From the NCBI GenBank assembly GCA_027559495.1, contig JAMXSV010000006.1:930001-994000 (forward strand): a stretch of DNA of 64,000 nucleotides, given 5' to 3'. Source of the stretch: Aurifilum marmelostoma (lineage: Eukaryota; Ascomycota; Sordariomycetes; Diaporthales; Cryphonectriaceae). The position numbers and the translations under genes are program-made. The stretch's first letter is position 1. Each line of letters begins with the position of its first letter. Below the pieces are notes generated by a model. That model was not told the DNA's origin. It was given only the letters and a program-made list of their open reading frames with translations, and did not search any database. Shown piece by piece: positions 12,812-24,200 of this stretch.

Positions 12812-13663
12812 CAAGCAAGTTTGCCTGGGGCCGCTAAACCCACTTACATAGTACCTTTCCACCCGCCCTGACTAAAACCTGGCCCAAGTTCCCTCCTTTG
12901 ACCAGCGCATGAACACAGCAGCAAGGATCCCCCCCTTCCCCCGCGGGACAGCCGACGACGAACCCACGCGGCTCGTCCGTCGATCACTGCTGTCAAACTC
13001 TCTCTACCATGTCACATATTGCATGTGTTGGTATATGTCCGGCCAGCGGATAACAAGTGTTTCGTTGGCAAGGGGGGCGGGTGTGATGGATGGGTTGAGC
13101 CGCGCGGGTTGCTTTTTCTTCTTGCTGTCACGCATGCTGCATTGCGGAGAAGCCCGTTGGCGGCCAGTATTTATTTATTATTGGGGGTTTTTCCCCCCTG
13201 GAGTGCTACTGTACAACAACAACTTCGGGGTTTTGAATGACGGCAGAGTTTATTGTTGACATCACAGGCCCATGTTTGTGAAACTCTCTTGTTGAATTCT
13301 CTCTCCTGTGCTCATCTCAAAGTAAAATTCCTCGTCATCATCTGGACATATGACCTCGTACTCCAGCGGACCTTCGGAGTGCACACTATCATGTAGCACA
13401 CACAGCCAGCCATATTGCACCACAACATCGACTGTGACGCATGTAAAGGTGTCAGATCAGAGATGGATGGATATATGTGTCATCTGTGTATCTGTGACGG
13501 TGGGTGTGTGGTGGAACAACAGCGTGGTCGTGTGTTGTGGGCGTGCCACCACAGCATCCTACCCTCCAGCTCATCATCTCACATCTCCGTCCCGCCCCCT
13601 CCTCAACTTGCCAACAGGAGAGACATGTCGCACCACACATTTGCTTTCCTCAATCTGTCTCTC

Positions 13664-13666
<3 letters not shown>

Positions 13667-13699
<33 letters not shown>
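13667..13699 (+). repeat. TG dinucleotide microsatellite
   Basis: About 16 TG units in noncoding DNA. It makes an apparent poly Cys-Val stretch in spurious open frames, which is one reason those frames were not called as genes. Confidence 0.9.
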
Positions 13700-13700
<1 letters not shown>

Positions 13701-14841
13701 TATTATTCTGAAACATTCACAACCCCTGCGGCCTGCCACACAAGAATAGGAAAAGGAACTGACAAGGCTAGCTGACCGCCTCGATGGCGCTCGGCCGGGG
13801 CTTGGGGGATGTTTTATGGTCCCGGGACATCTTTCCGTCTATGTCGCAAGTGCACGCCGTCGAGAAGGTAGCGCCCACAGGAAAAAGAAAATCAAAGACG
13901 GAACAACGGGGTTACTTTCCAAAAGCATCGAATACTTTAAGACCGGAACGGTCAACAAGAGTTAGAAGAAGACGAGGCAAAAAAGAAGACACAGTCGAGA
14001 TACTAAATACTATGATGCTCACCCATCCATCCATCCATCCATCTTGTTCGGCGATCATCTGGCCGGGGTCTCGTGACGACTCCTCCGTGTCTCGTCGCTT
14101 TCTGGATACTATCAGGATAGATCAGTCTGGTGTTTGAATTCAACGCCAGCCGCAGAAGTCGGTGGCCCCTAATCAACTCGCCTTTGTCTCCCACATCCAT
14201 GTTTCTTGTGACAAAGCGATGCAGCCGATCGGACACAAGCCTGCAGCAACCCGAACATACACCATCACAGGGCTTCCGGAGCAAAGGCCCGGGGGACTCT
14301 TCTTGAGCTTTGCTTGTTCCCCCCCCTCCCCCTCTCCCCCCCCCGAGAAACAAGGATTGGCAGAGACGGAGGGGTCCCGAAAAAGGTCTCTCTGCAAATC
14401 GGCAGTCCGACTTTTCATCATTGCAAAGGAGTCAACTGGGATGCTACTGAATGAGACCACTCTGCTTCTTCTCTTCAGCATCAAGGCGAAGGAGAATGCT
14501 CTATTATGTGTGAATTAGGGTCGAGAGGTGATGTCTTTGTCCCAGTTCAGAAGGACGCAGCTGCAAAGTACTGCAAAGTGTTGGTTCGCTCCTGGGCATG
14601 CCCCGTTACAAGGGAACTATATAGCTGCGTGACCAAGTGGCGCAACGAGAGCATGAGACCATAAGAGAGGAGGCGATGTTCATGCCCTGTTCTCTCCTTA
14701 TAGGCATGCGGTATGCTCGAACATCTGTTCAAACAAGGGCTAGAGACAGCCAGGTCTGCGGATCATGTTCTCGAATTGGTGAGACCTTGATAGAACAGCG
14801 AGACCAGTTTGGCCAGAATCTTGCTTTTGGTCATCTTCTCT

Positions 14842-16422
14842 TCAAGACAGCTTGATGTTGATGTCATAGGCATCCAGTGCGACTGCTACAGCAGTCAAGG
14901 CAGCGCTGTACACTACGAGAATGCCGATGCTTCCCACCGGCCCGACATCCAACGTCGGCACCGTCAGATTTACTAACCCGGTCAGAAGATTCGCCAACAG
15001 GAAGAGGGCAAGACCATTGCGGTTGTAAGCACGAAGCACCCTGCTCGTCGCCACCTCGTACGCCTCCTTCTCCGACTTCATGTCCACGGCGCTATAGAAC
15101 CCAGGAAAGCACAGCGTCTCGACCAGGCAGGACGCGAACAGCTGCAGCGAGCCCAAGGCGGCCACCCCCAAGATGTAGGGCAGATTTGCCAGCCTCCGGG
15201 ACACAGACAGGCCTGCCCCGTAGTTATAGTCCGTCGCAAAAAAGTACAGCGCTGACCATATGCTGCACCACACGGCCAATGTCATCAGGAGGGTCGTCCT
15301 CTGAGTCGCGCCGCTCGAGCCACTGCGCGGGTTGATCCTGCGCGGCAGAACATACATGCCTGTGTCCTGACCGGTGAGGAAGATGGCCAGATAGCCCAGA
15401 AAGCTGAAGACCCCTTCTCGATTCCTGGACAGCAGGTCGACCCTAGGGGCAGTGAGGATATAGGCCTTCAGGCTGGTGCTCTCTAGGACCACCTGGTATG
15501 CTACACCCAGGATGAGCGCGAGAGCCGCGTACGACGGGATTATTTTTAATGCCGACTGGAACACGGCGACAAAGGGTGGTAGGAAGGCCAGCGTGAAAAA
15601 GAAATTCCAGTGCACCCCGTATTCGGTGACATGCTCGGCATAGTCGAGCCCCTTGACGCTAAGCAGGCGGACCACGCCCAGGACAAGGAGAGGTATAGAA
15701 TGGCGGCATGAATTGGCGAGCCGCCTGGGCAGGGTCGCGGTCATTGCGCGGCTGCCGCCTGCATGCGAAGCACGTTCTTTGAGGACGGGCCGTGCTGCGA
15801 CCAAGCCTGCAGAAAAGACAAAGGCGCCCACGCCGACATCCATCAGGGACGTGCCCCATGTCTCCACTTTTGCAAAGCGCCTCGGGAAGATGCGAAAGTC
15901 GACGGCCAGGATCGCCAGAGAGGTGAGGACCAGCATCGAGCCGCGGAAGAAGGTCAGGAATGGCTTTGTTGAGAGCACATCAAGGTCCCGGCCGGCCGCC
16001 GCAGTGGTGCCGGCCGCCACGGGGGGAAGCTGGGGCTTCTTCTTTCTCCGCGCGCCCGTGCTGGGTGGCAGGGCGCAGACAAGGAGGGCGGGCGCGAGGA
16101 GCAGTATGATGAGCAGGACTGCGCTGTTTGCGTACAGCGTGATGGCTAGCAGGGGAGCTCCGATGTTGAGGAGGTAGTCGACGACAAGCCCCAGGGCTGT
16201 GTAGGGCCTGAAGAAGGACTGACGCGCCTGCAAGACTGACCAGACCAGGGCTGCGACCTGTTGCGAGCAATCAGCTTCATCTTCAGCTCTGATCTCTCAC
16301 ATGCCAGCCCAACTCACTGGTAAGACAGCAGTCACCGCTACAATCTCGCTGACGGGGCCGCCCGTCAGCCCAGACACGAAGTCCTCCTTGAGCTGCTTAT
16401 AGCTCGCGGTCGAATTAGACAT
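14842..16422 (-). CDS. gwt1: GPI-inositol O-acyltransferase Gwt1 (PIG-W homolog)
   Basis: Two exons (16422-16318 and 16257-14842) with one 60-bp phase-0 intron give 506 aa, the usual size for fungal Gwt1. The N-terminus [22 protein letters not shown] fits the family; the KedFV.GltGg pattern is typical. The rest is a polytopic membrane protein with roughly a dozen hydrophobic helices, including the conserved stretch with Asp and Arg around [15 protein letters not shown], a segment I recognise from Gwt1/PIG-W proteins. The enzyme acylates inositol of GlcN-PI in the ER, an early step of GPI-anchor synthesis needed for many cell-wall mannoproteins. Family members are targets of manogepix-type antifungals. 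The start codon lies about 970 bp from the divergent start of the next gene. Translation and splice phase agree without any irregularity. Confidence 0.92.
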
Positions 16423-17388
16423 GTTGAGGCCAGTCGCGTTGCAGAGCAACCACAAAAAGTTTAAAAAAAAAATACCACCAAAAAACCGAGGAGTCGTCTC
16501 AAGATCAGAAAATTGTCACTCCAGAGTCAGGGGGGTCATTGCGCGCGGCCCGATTAGTCACGGACGACTTTGTAAGGACAGGTTGGCATGAGAGGGTTGA
16601 GTCTCCTCAGCCTCGCCTATGAAGGTTCCGAGGTAAGGTCGTAGCTTCAGTTGTCCTCTTGTGTCTCGGATAGCCAGGAGCGGGCTCTACCCAATGAGCG
16701 GGCGGGACCAAGTGGGGGAAATCGCCTGTGAGCCCCTGAACGCGACTTCCTGGCCCTGTGTGCGATACGTCACTCTCGCTTTTCCACATGTGCTCTCCTC
16801 CTCCTCCTCCTTCTCGGTCTCCTCCTCCGCGGCACACATTATTCCATTACCATGGTAGCTCTGGTCGCTCTCGGATTCAGGCCTGTGAGGAAATACGAGG
16901 AAGCACTTACTTATCCGATGCAAACAAAGGAACAGGACAACTCCAGTGGCGATGCTCGGGTATCGGGAGCTTCTGGTCCAAACTGCTGGACCGCCAAGAC
17001 TAGCCGCTATCGCGGGTCCTTTGTCCTCTGAGAGACACGGCGTAACACGCGTTTCTTTGTTGTCAGATCTCAAGAGACGCCGGTCTTTGTTCTCAGGCAT
17101 GAGCTCATGACGCTTGGCGATCAGCCCTTGGACGAGGGAGAAGAAAGGAAAAAAAGGGGGGGAGGGCCAGAAGGACGACGTACAAGACTGAGCATCATGT
17201 TGCGCTCCCTGCCCATCTCCCTCTGGGACTTTTGCCCTTCAAAGTCTCCTGGGTCCGCTGCGAGAAACGTCGCTGGTGCCGGTCCTCGATAGTCCCCGTT
17301 GCATACTCAAATTCTTTTGAATCTGGGTGGTTTTTTTCTTTCTTTTCTTCTTCTTGTGCCCTATTGACTGTCTTCGACCCCTGTCATT
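16423..17388. promoter_or_regulatory. Divergent promoter region between gwt1 and the BTB-like gene
   Basis: The two flanking genes point away from each other, so both promoters and leaders must lie here. One TACCATGGTA palindrome is present at 16848-16857, the nearest copy to any gene start in the window. A T/C-rich tract lies just before the ATG at 17389. No open frame looks coding. Confidence 0.5.
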
Positions 17389-18817
17389 ATGTCTATGGAG
17401 GCACAGACTCGGAATAGGCCCAATCTCGAAGTCAGGACAGACTATGTGAACGACTTCGACAGGCTTCCGAGGCCGGCTTTCCAACATCATCGCAGCCCCT
17501 TGCCCTCTATCAGCCCCTTGACAGCGAAGCCGTTGCCGAACCCCGTCCAGCCCGCTACACCTGGCTACGATGTACTCATGAGACAGCATGACAGGGTGGG
17601 GTTCGAAAGCCTCGATGGCCGTACCAGGCAGAGCTCGCTAGGCGGGGCTGGACGACCAGCCTGGGCGCCGATGTCACCCGTCGCGGAGCAGAAGATGGCA
17701 GAGAAAGTTGGGCACATGACTATGGAAAGTCCAAGGTAAGCACAGATGTCAACGCCAGCCTTCACACAACCACCTCCTGACACGCGCAGTAATCCACAAG
17801 GCTCCTTTCAGGGAGTGCGGAGCCGGTCGATTGTGGCCGAGACCAGATCGATGCTGCTCTCGGGCTTGACAGCGTCGCAGGCGAATGATCTGGGCACAGT
17901 GGGTAACCGCAAACTGTCACTTGCATCTGCGATATCTCCCAAGGGCCGGAGGCAGAGCCTGGCTTTCCTCCACGCGGACCTGCTGCAGGAGTTTGGCCAC
18001 GTCTACCTGGGTGATCCGGCCAAGGCGGATGTCTTCGTGGCCCCTACCTCACTGAGACGCAAGAGTGGGGGCATCGGGCAGCCAGAAGGGGACGAAGGAA
18101 ACAAGCTCGTGATCCGGGCGCGGATCCGGCCCAGGACCAAGGACCGCAAGCCTTTCGTTCTGACACGGAGTTTCGACCTCGAGCAGCTCAGGACCACCAT
18201 CCCCTCGACACCCAGCACGCCGTCGTCCTCTCGCCGCCAGTCCACAGCCCAGCTGTCCCCCGAGGATCAGTCAAATTCGGCGCGGACCCCGACAGACCCC
18301 CGGACTCCCCTGACACCACTAGGCTCGGACCGGCGCCGATCTAGCGTGGCCGCATCCGGGAATCGGGTTGGTGGTAGTCACCAGTCGAAGGCTACCAGCA
18401 ACAGCACCAGCAGCACCCCCAAAGAGCTGCCAGTCCGTGAGTGTATCCCTCAGTCGTGCTTTTTCTTGTTCTTTTTTCCTCTTCTTCTTTTCTCTCCCCT
18501 TTCTTGTGTCTCGCATGCAAGCATGTGTTCCCCCATCGTCTCCCCTTGCTGTTGTACTGTTCCCACTGTGTCGCAAGTACCAAAGTGGCACCGCTAATCG
18601 GTCTTTCCATGGTCTAGATCTTGCGTATGCGCGCTCATACATGCCTGCGCTGGCAGCGCTGATGCTGTCTGGACACGTCAAGACTGGGGATTCCATCGAT
18701 CTGCCGATGCCACATCCCGAGGTCTGGGCCCAGACTCTGGCATACGTGTACACGGGCAGTGGAGAATTAAGCAAGGCAGTGGAACAGAACGTGCTGCATC
18801 TAGGTGGCAAAGTCTAA
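17389..18817 (+). CDS. Conserved hypothetical protein with BTB/POZ-like C-terminal part
   Basis: Three exons (17389-17735, 17790-18436, 18618-18817) join as AG|T and C|AT across introns of 54 and 181 bp, giving 397 aa. The first ~150 residues are disordered and Pro/Ser-rich. The segment near residue 180 (HADLLQEFGHVYLGDPAKADVFVAP) and the last exon (from residue 332) resemble the two halves of a BTB fold. The last exon has LAYARSYMPALAALMLSGHV, then DSIDLPMPHPEVWAQTLAYVYTG, then ENV-like VEQNVLHLGGKV. The halves are separated by a Ser/Thr/Pro-rich insert (about 245-330). BTB domains mediate dimerisation and Cul3 or corepressor binding. The C-terminal pattern also reminds me of Clp1 (clampless-like) regulators, but I cannot confirm that. 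The function is not known from sequence. Confidence 0.75.
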
Positions 18818-20489
18818 GGAAGCACCGAATTGGTGGAAGAAGGGGTGGGTGGACTCTGAGCTAAAGGAGCAGAAACTACCACCCCGGTGGTGCGTTGTCC
18901 AATATTTGATATTGTCGCTATCTTTTTGTGGGCACGGTCGTTCTTCCACTTCTCAGAGGACGGGCCCAGACTATCTGTTGCGAGCGTTGAGATTTTCAAG
19001 TATTTCCAGAATGTGGTCATGAAAGAAAAATGGACGAGTGCAACGAGAAACATGGGATATGTCTTGGGTTCAGTTCCAGATTAATGAGGTCAGATACCTG
19101 AAATTTGAATTGTCGATAGTCTCTGCCTAGATGAGGAAAGAGCAGCTGGCCGGGTGCGACATGCAACGTGATCACCAATGTTTGGCATCTGCGGCGGGTA
19201 CGAAAGCACCAAATTAGAGTCTGCAAGTTGCAGCCTGAACGCGTTGCCCCCCTTCCCCCTCCGAAGAAAGAAGGAAACAAGCACTGCCAGGGCCCAACAA
19301 CAAAGTTTCGAATATGGTGCGAGCAGAAAACTTATCCATCTTGGTTCCAATTGGATATACGGTAACGCCTAGGTAGCAAGCAACCATAAGTAGACTCCAC
19401 CAAACAGACGAAAGAACCAATAAACCTCGTCAATAGTGCAGGGAACCGTTCAGATCAAGGCAATATCACTGGCACGGCGACAAATCTACCATGATAGTAC
19501 GCCCGCATAGAGTTTCAGCTCTCGACCGGTGCAGATTCATGCAACTGCAACCAGCGCGGTTTCCTCCTGCAACTGGCTGGTTCGTTCACATGTCATAGCT
19601 ACTAAGGACACTAAAAACCCCACGTCTTGGGCATCTGTGTCTCCTCGACGGTCTAGAATGAGCAAACCAACGCCCTCCACAAGCTCCTGGCCACAGCATT
19701 TGCCAGACAGGACCGGTTCATGGGCTCGGAGCTCATCAACATACCCAGCAGCTATCAGTGTCAAGGTTGCTTCTGTCTCGCTTATGTAGTTAGGCGTCGT
19801 CAACAAGCAACCTATTTTTTTTTTCCAGGACCCTGAGATCCACTTCGGGCAGCATCTCTCTCTGCCGTCTGTACGACTTTAATAACAAAGTGAGTCAAGA
19901 TGACCCGAGAGACCCACAAAGGCTGCCGCTCCTAAATTTGCAGCCATTCCATGTCTCAGAAGCGGCATGATCTGCACTGACTTCCACGACAGTCTCTTGA
20001 GGTTTTTTTTCCTCCTTCATATCAACCGTCTTGTGTCTCTGTCGTCAACGCCTTCATGGTTGAGGCATGCTGGTGCAAGCGCCTTCACGCCGACCTTAAG
20101 AGAATCAATCATTCGGGAGAAAGCTTGTGTGAGAAGACAGACTGCACGACTCTCTGCTCTCCGCGTCACTTACCATCATCGACATAAGCGAACTGTCAAG
20201 CTGCTCGAAAAGAAGCTAGCTCTCTGGCAACTACTAGACGAGGACCGGAGGTCCGCGGAGAGGAGCTTGCCTTGTGGTCACGAGCCAGAGACGACTGCCG
20301 ATCATCCTAGAGCCCATCCTTTCCGCTTGCGGACACAGACCACTGCTTCCGACTTCAAGCTGGACGTCGACAGCTCTCTCAGGTAGAGACAGGACAGGAT
20401 CCGATTCCCTCGGGCAGGGCCACAAACTACTGAACCGACTGACCATTGCCATCAACCTCTTCTACATCGGTTCAAAAAGGGCGGAGGCC
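18818..20489. other. Intergenic region, no supported gene
   Basis: This should hold the 3' end of the BTB-like gene and the promoter of the P-loop gene. A minus-strand open frame at 19537-19806 (89 codons) has a fairly balanced composition but no recognisable motif, partner exon or ATG context, so it is not called. The frame of the next gene stays open upstream to about 20274, but without an ATG. Confidence 0.45.
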
Positions 20490-21274
20490 ATGATTGCCCC
20501 TATCATTCTGCTGAACGGCTGGCCCGGCGTGGGCAAAGACACCGTGGCCGAGACTCTCAAGATCCTCATCGGCGACGACAAGGCGAGCCTAGTCGACTGG
20601 ACCAAGTCAGAGAGCGAGGGTGAGAACTTTCTGCCAGCTGCCGAGGACGACGCGATCACACAAAAGAAACGACGTGACGCATGCTTCGCGGAGCAGGTCG
20701 AGCATCCTACCACCCTGAAGGATATCGTCATCTGCACCGACTGCCTACCAGACACATCAGAGGGCAGGGCCTTGGCGCAAGAATTCGAGACTGTCGCCAA
20801 TCGATGCAAGCGCCTTTTGATACCCGTCTACCTCGAATGTCGTCTGGATGAGAACATGCGCAGGATCGCGAACTCGGAGAGAAGGGTCAGCCTGAAGGAC
20901 AAGAGTAAGTCTTCCACGATATCCAGTGTCACCGGAGTACCTGTCAGGATATTTCTCATCACGGCCAGCACCCTGAGGCTTTGCCGCTGGTGTCGTGATG
21001 AATGATATAGCATGGAGTTTGCGATGTACCTGCTGACGTTGTTCGCCCTTCAGTCTGCAGCCCCAATGAGGCGCGCACGGTCAGGTCCGAGGGAGGCAAG
21101 CTCTTCGTGTACAAGGGACATGAAGGCCTGACAATCAACACCACGAGCATCCTGCCTCACGAGGCTGCGCTGCAGATTCTTTCTTTCATGAGGGAATTGA
21201 TCGCTCGTCGGGACGAGGCACTGGTCAACGAGGAAACAACCCCGATGGAGGCAAAGGAGCCATTGTGGTCATGA
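20490..21274 (+). CDS. Small P-loop NTPase (adenylate-kinase/AAA_33-like)
   Basis: Two exons (20490-20904 and 21054-21274) join as A|TC across a 149-bp intron (GTAAGT to TTCAG), giving 211 aa. Residues 5-18 are a beta strand plus Walker A, IILLNGWPGVGKDT, typical of small nucleoside or polynucleotide kinase-like P-loop proteins. A hydrophobic strand plus Asp (KDIVICTDCLPD) near residue 90 may be the Walker B region. LECRLDENMRRIANSERR around 120-135 looks like an Arg-rich lid. The C-terminal exon (VRSEGGKLFVYKGHEGLTINTTSILPHEAA) continues this fold. The substrate cannot be read from the sequence. The first ATG of the open frame is at 20490, directly before the P-loop strand, which supports this start. 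I know of no assigned name. Confidence 0.78.
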
Positions 21275-24200
21275 AATCCAGAACATGAACCACCCAACAG
21301 TACTTAGCTCACTTGCTCCAAGACGATAACGACGATTGCAGTGAAGATATGATAAAAGACGAGGGGTGTTAGCAGTGCAGGATGGGATGTTGGGAGGGAG
21401 ATGACATTACAAAAACCTGGACTTGATACCCATTTGTCGTTGATTTTCGAACAAGAGAAACCTGGAGCTCATCACGCTTGCTGTCTCCCAAGGAAGAGAA
21501 AAAATGAATAAAAATTCATGCATGTGTCCTGTTGCCGTCATCAATCTGTTGTTAGATGTCTCGGACGCTTCATATATGCAAGTCCCTGAACGTGCTTCCA
21601 TACACGCTCTCCTTACGCCTGAATGAGCCAACAAGAAAGCATGGCGTTGCCTGAGCGGCCTTGCCCGTAAATACAAAACATGCTTGCTCCTCCGCGCAAG
21701 ACATTGTTCTCCCTTGGCAATTCGTAGAGCAGCGCAGTCTCTTTATCAACGCAGTGCGGTCATCTCGCAGCTCGTTCTGCCTGATGCAGCGTCTCTTGCC
21801 CTGTGGCGCCATTACAAGAGCGTAAAGCTACGCTGCTCTCCGGACATGGTCGGCAGTGTACCAAACTCGCATCGGTTATGCGGACCAGCCTGCGCACCCC
21901 CAGTTCGATATCTTGCAGAGGTCAAGGCTAGCTTACCTATGTTTCTTCTTCGCCTTTGTTCCGAGAGAATTCCCAGCTCTAGGGTCTACTGGCACGAAAC
22001 TGTACATTCGTACGCCACGTGCAGGCTCTGGCCATCGACTTTCAGAGTCGTAGCCGGGTCCCCCGCCCCCCTTTCGGAGAATGATTTGGACAGCACGGGC
22101 ACGGAGATATCATCCCCTTTCTCAAGGTCCAACAGAGAGGAAACAACACTGTGGTTGTGTTGGGGTGACGGGACCAGCGCTCTGGGTTTGTATTTGGTAA
22201 GATCATGATGAGGGTGGCCTGCTCAGGCCGAGATCTGTCGGGTCCAGCTCGACGTGAACCTTTCGACAGAGGGAAGATGTTGGGGGTCAGCATTCGTTCA
22301 ACCTCGTTGCCTGAAAGGGGGGTGTCTATGCCTCTGCAGTCTTGCTCCGCAACCAACATCGAATTTTCAAACCTATAGACCTACGCCCCCACCCCTCCCA
22401 CCTCTCGCTATATCGAGCATGCCTGAATTGGGAATGTGTATAAACTTACCTACCGGCACAAGGCAGCCAGCGATAGGACAGAGCAACTCTGGCTTCCCAC
22501 GAGCAGAATCTCTTCCATGGTAACCCAGGCATGCCCACATCTGTCGGTCCATGAGAGGATGCAAGACCCAAGACTATACCTGCTGTGCCCACCAGCACAG
22601 CGTCACAGCAATTGCCTTGCATGCCTCAAAAGGCCAGCCACTCACGAACGATTGAGCCATCCCTGAGAAATGGTGTAAGATGATTCGCCCATGATATCCC
22701 TCCCCCATCCTTCTCGTTTCCCCAAATGCCTTGTTGTTGGGGAGAAAGGTGCGTGTGGTACTTCACACCATCATGAGAGGTGCGAGGGTTGTCCCTAGTT
22801 CGTTCCAGACGATCTGCCGGATTTGCCAAGTAGAGAGTGTATGGAGAAGGGGGGAGAGGAAAGCGTGGGGAAGACAGGCTGTCAAGATGCTCCAATGGCT
22901 CGTCGTGCTCGGATTCGCTTGACACGCACATTACAGTCAGCATCTGTCTCTTGGTTGAATCACTACTGTGTGGTGGGTAAATATCGTAGTAGGGTCCATG
23001 CTCTTTTCAGTAGGCTGATGTTTCCCTTCGCTGGCTCTCTTCTCGGCTCCAGGACGGAATGGACCCGCACACACTGGTACAGTGAACACATCATGTTGGT
23101 TGGCACATCCTATGTTCATACAGGTCAGCCAGACTTTCTTGATGGTCCCACTTCCAAGGTCTTGTGTGTCCAGATGGCTCTCCTCCTGATGAGTGGGGGC
23201 CCCATCCAATACAGCTCAGTCCGCGAGACGTTGGGACAGCTCGCGGAGACCGGGTCAGGCCTTCCGTTATGCAGGCCAAGCTATACCTCTGGCCGTTTCA
23301 AGCAATATCACAGGTCTGAAGCTGGGCCTGAAGCCTGCATGTTGACGTAAAGAGAAAGAGAGAAAGAGCCTTTGTTGCATCGACAAGACCCCATGTCCCC
23401 ATATATTCGCCCGCATATCTTGTAGCGCTCCTGCTGTGTAGGTAGTAAAGGGGGGGGGGCGTGGGGTGGTGGTTCCGCGGGTTTGCGTTTTCACTCGCGG
23501 GCGGCAAGTGATATTCATAGCTCTCCATTGAGAATGCGACGCTCAACACAGCTGTCCGGCTTCCCAATCTGCGACAGCAACATTTTCAAGTTAAGAAAGG
23601 CTCCAGGAGCGGATTAAACACTCGAATCACACACGTGCCGGAAGGGGAAAGACTGGCACGATACCTGCAGTAAAAGGGTATGTAAGGAACTACCTTGGCC
23701 GAAAAAGTCCTGCCCCATAGGTAACAAATGAGCGGTCCCATAAAATTGCTGGTGAGATCGTATGAGGAAAAAGAAAAAAAAAAGGGACAAGGTGTGTCGG
23801 TGTCGTGCACACAGCGTCTTGCGCCGGTGGGCCCTCTCAGCTTCGTCCTGAAGGACGATGGTGCCCCGTTGAAGGATGTATGTGAACTGAGTGCTCGATG
23901 TGTAATTGCGAGGTAATACTGTAGGGGTTCCAGCCACGAGGTTGAGCAGTAGGCTAAGGTGTTGCACTGCATGCTGATATCCATCGAACCCCCCCCCCCC
24001 TCTCCTCTTCCTTTTTCTTTCTTTGTGCTCGGCTACAGCCATGTCTGTCGCATGGAGCCGTCGCATTGGAGCAACCAAAGACAGCACGACATTGCTTGGC
24101 CAGAAAGATCACGGGACGGGTGGAGCAAAGTGGCCTCGATGAACGGTACCAGAGGACTCCAGCCTCCCTCGCTTATTGACTTCTCTTCGCGTCATCTTCT

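Larger units (their letters stand above)
7190..14841. other. 7.6 kb gene-free, low-complexity region
   Basis: This is upstream of the kinase start and downstream of the gwt1 stop. It holds long one-strand pyrimidine and purine tracts (7915-8140), homopolymers (12 G at 9403-9414 and 11058-11069), and CT/GT dinucleotide arrays at 9539-9570, 11937-11966, 12439-12487, 12777-12808 and 13667-13699. A CCAT tetranucleotide array lies at about 14023-14042. Open frames up to about 207 codons occur, but their translations are compositionally biased and look like no family. The part next to 7190 probably includes the kinase leader and promoter. No RNA gene was recognised. Confidence 0.55.

Noticed and set aside
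14023..14042. CCAT repeat as a CRISPR-like or telomeric array
   Set aside because: It is a simple tetranucleotide microsatellite with no spacers and no resemblance to the TTAGGG telomere repeat.
19537..19806. 89-codon minus-strand frame with balanced composition
   Set aside because: No family resemblance, no upstream exon and no conserved motif could be found. It is too short to separate from chance.
20274..20489. Upstream extension of the P-loop gene
   Set aside because: The frame is open but has no ATG before 20490. The Walker A strand begins right after that ATG, as expected for an N-terminal P-loop.
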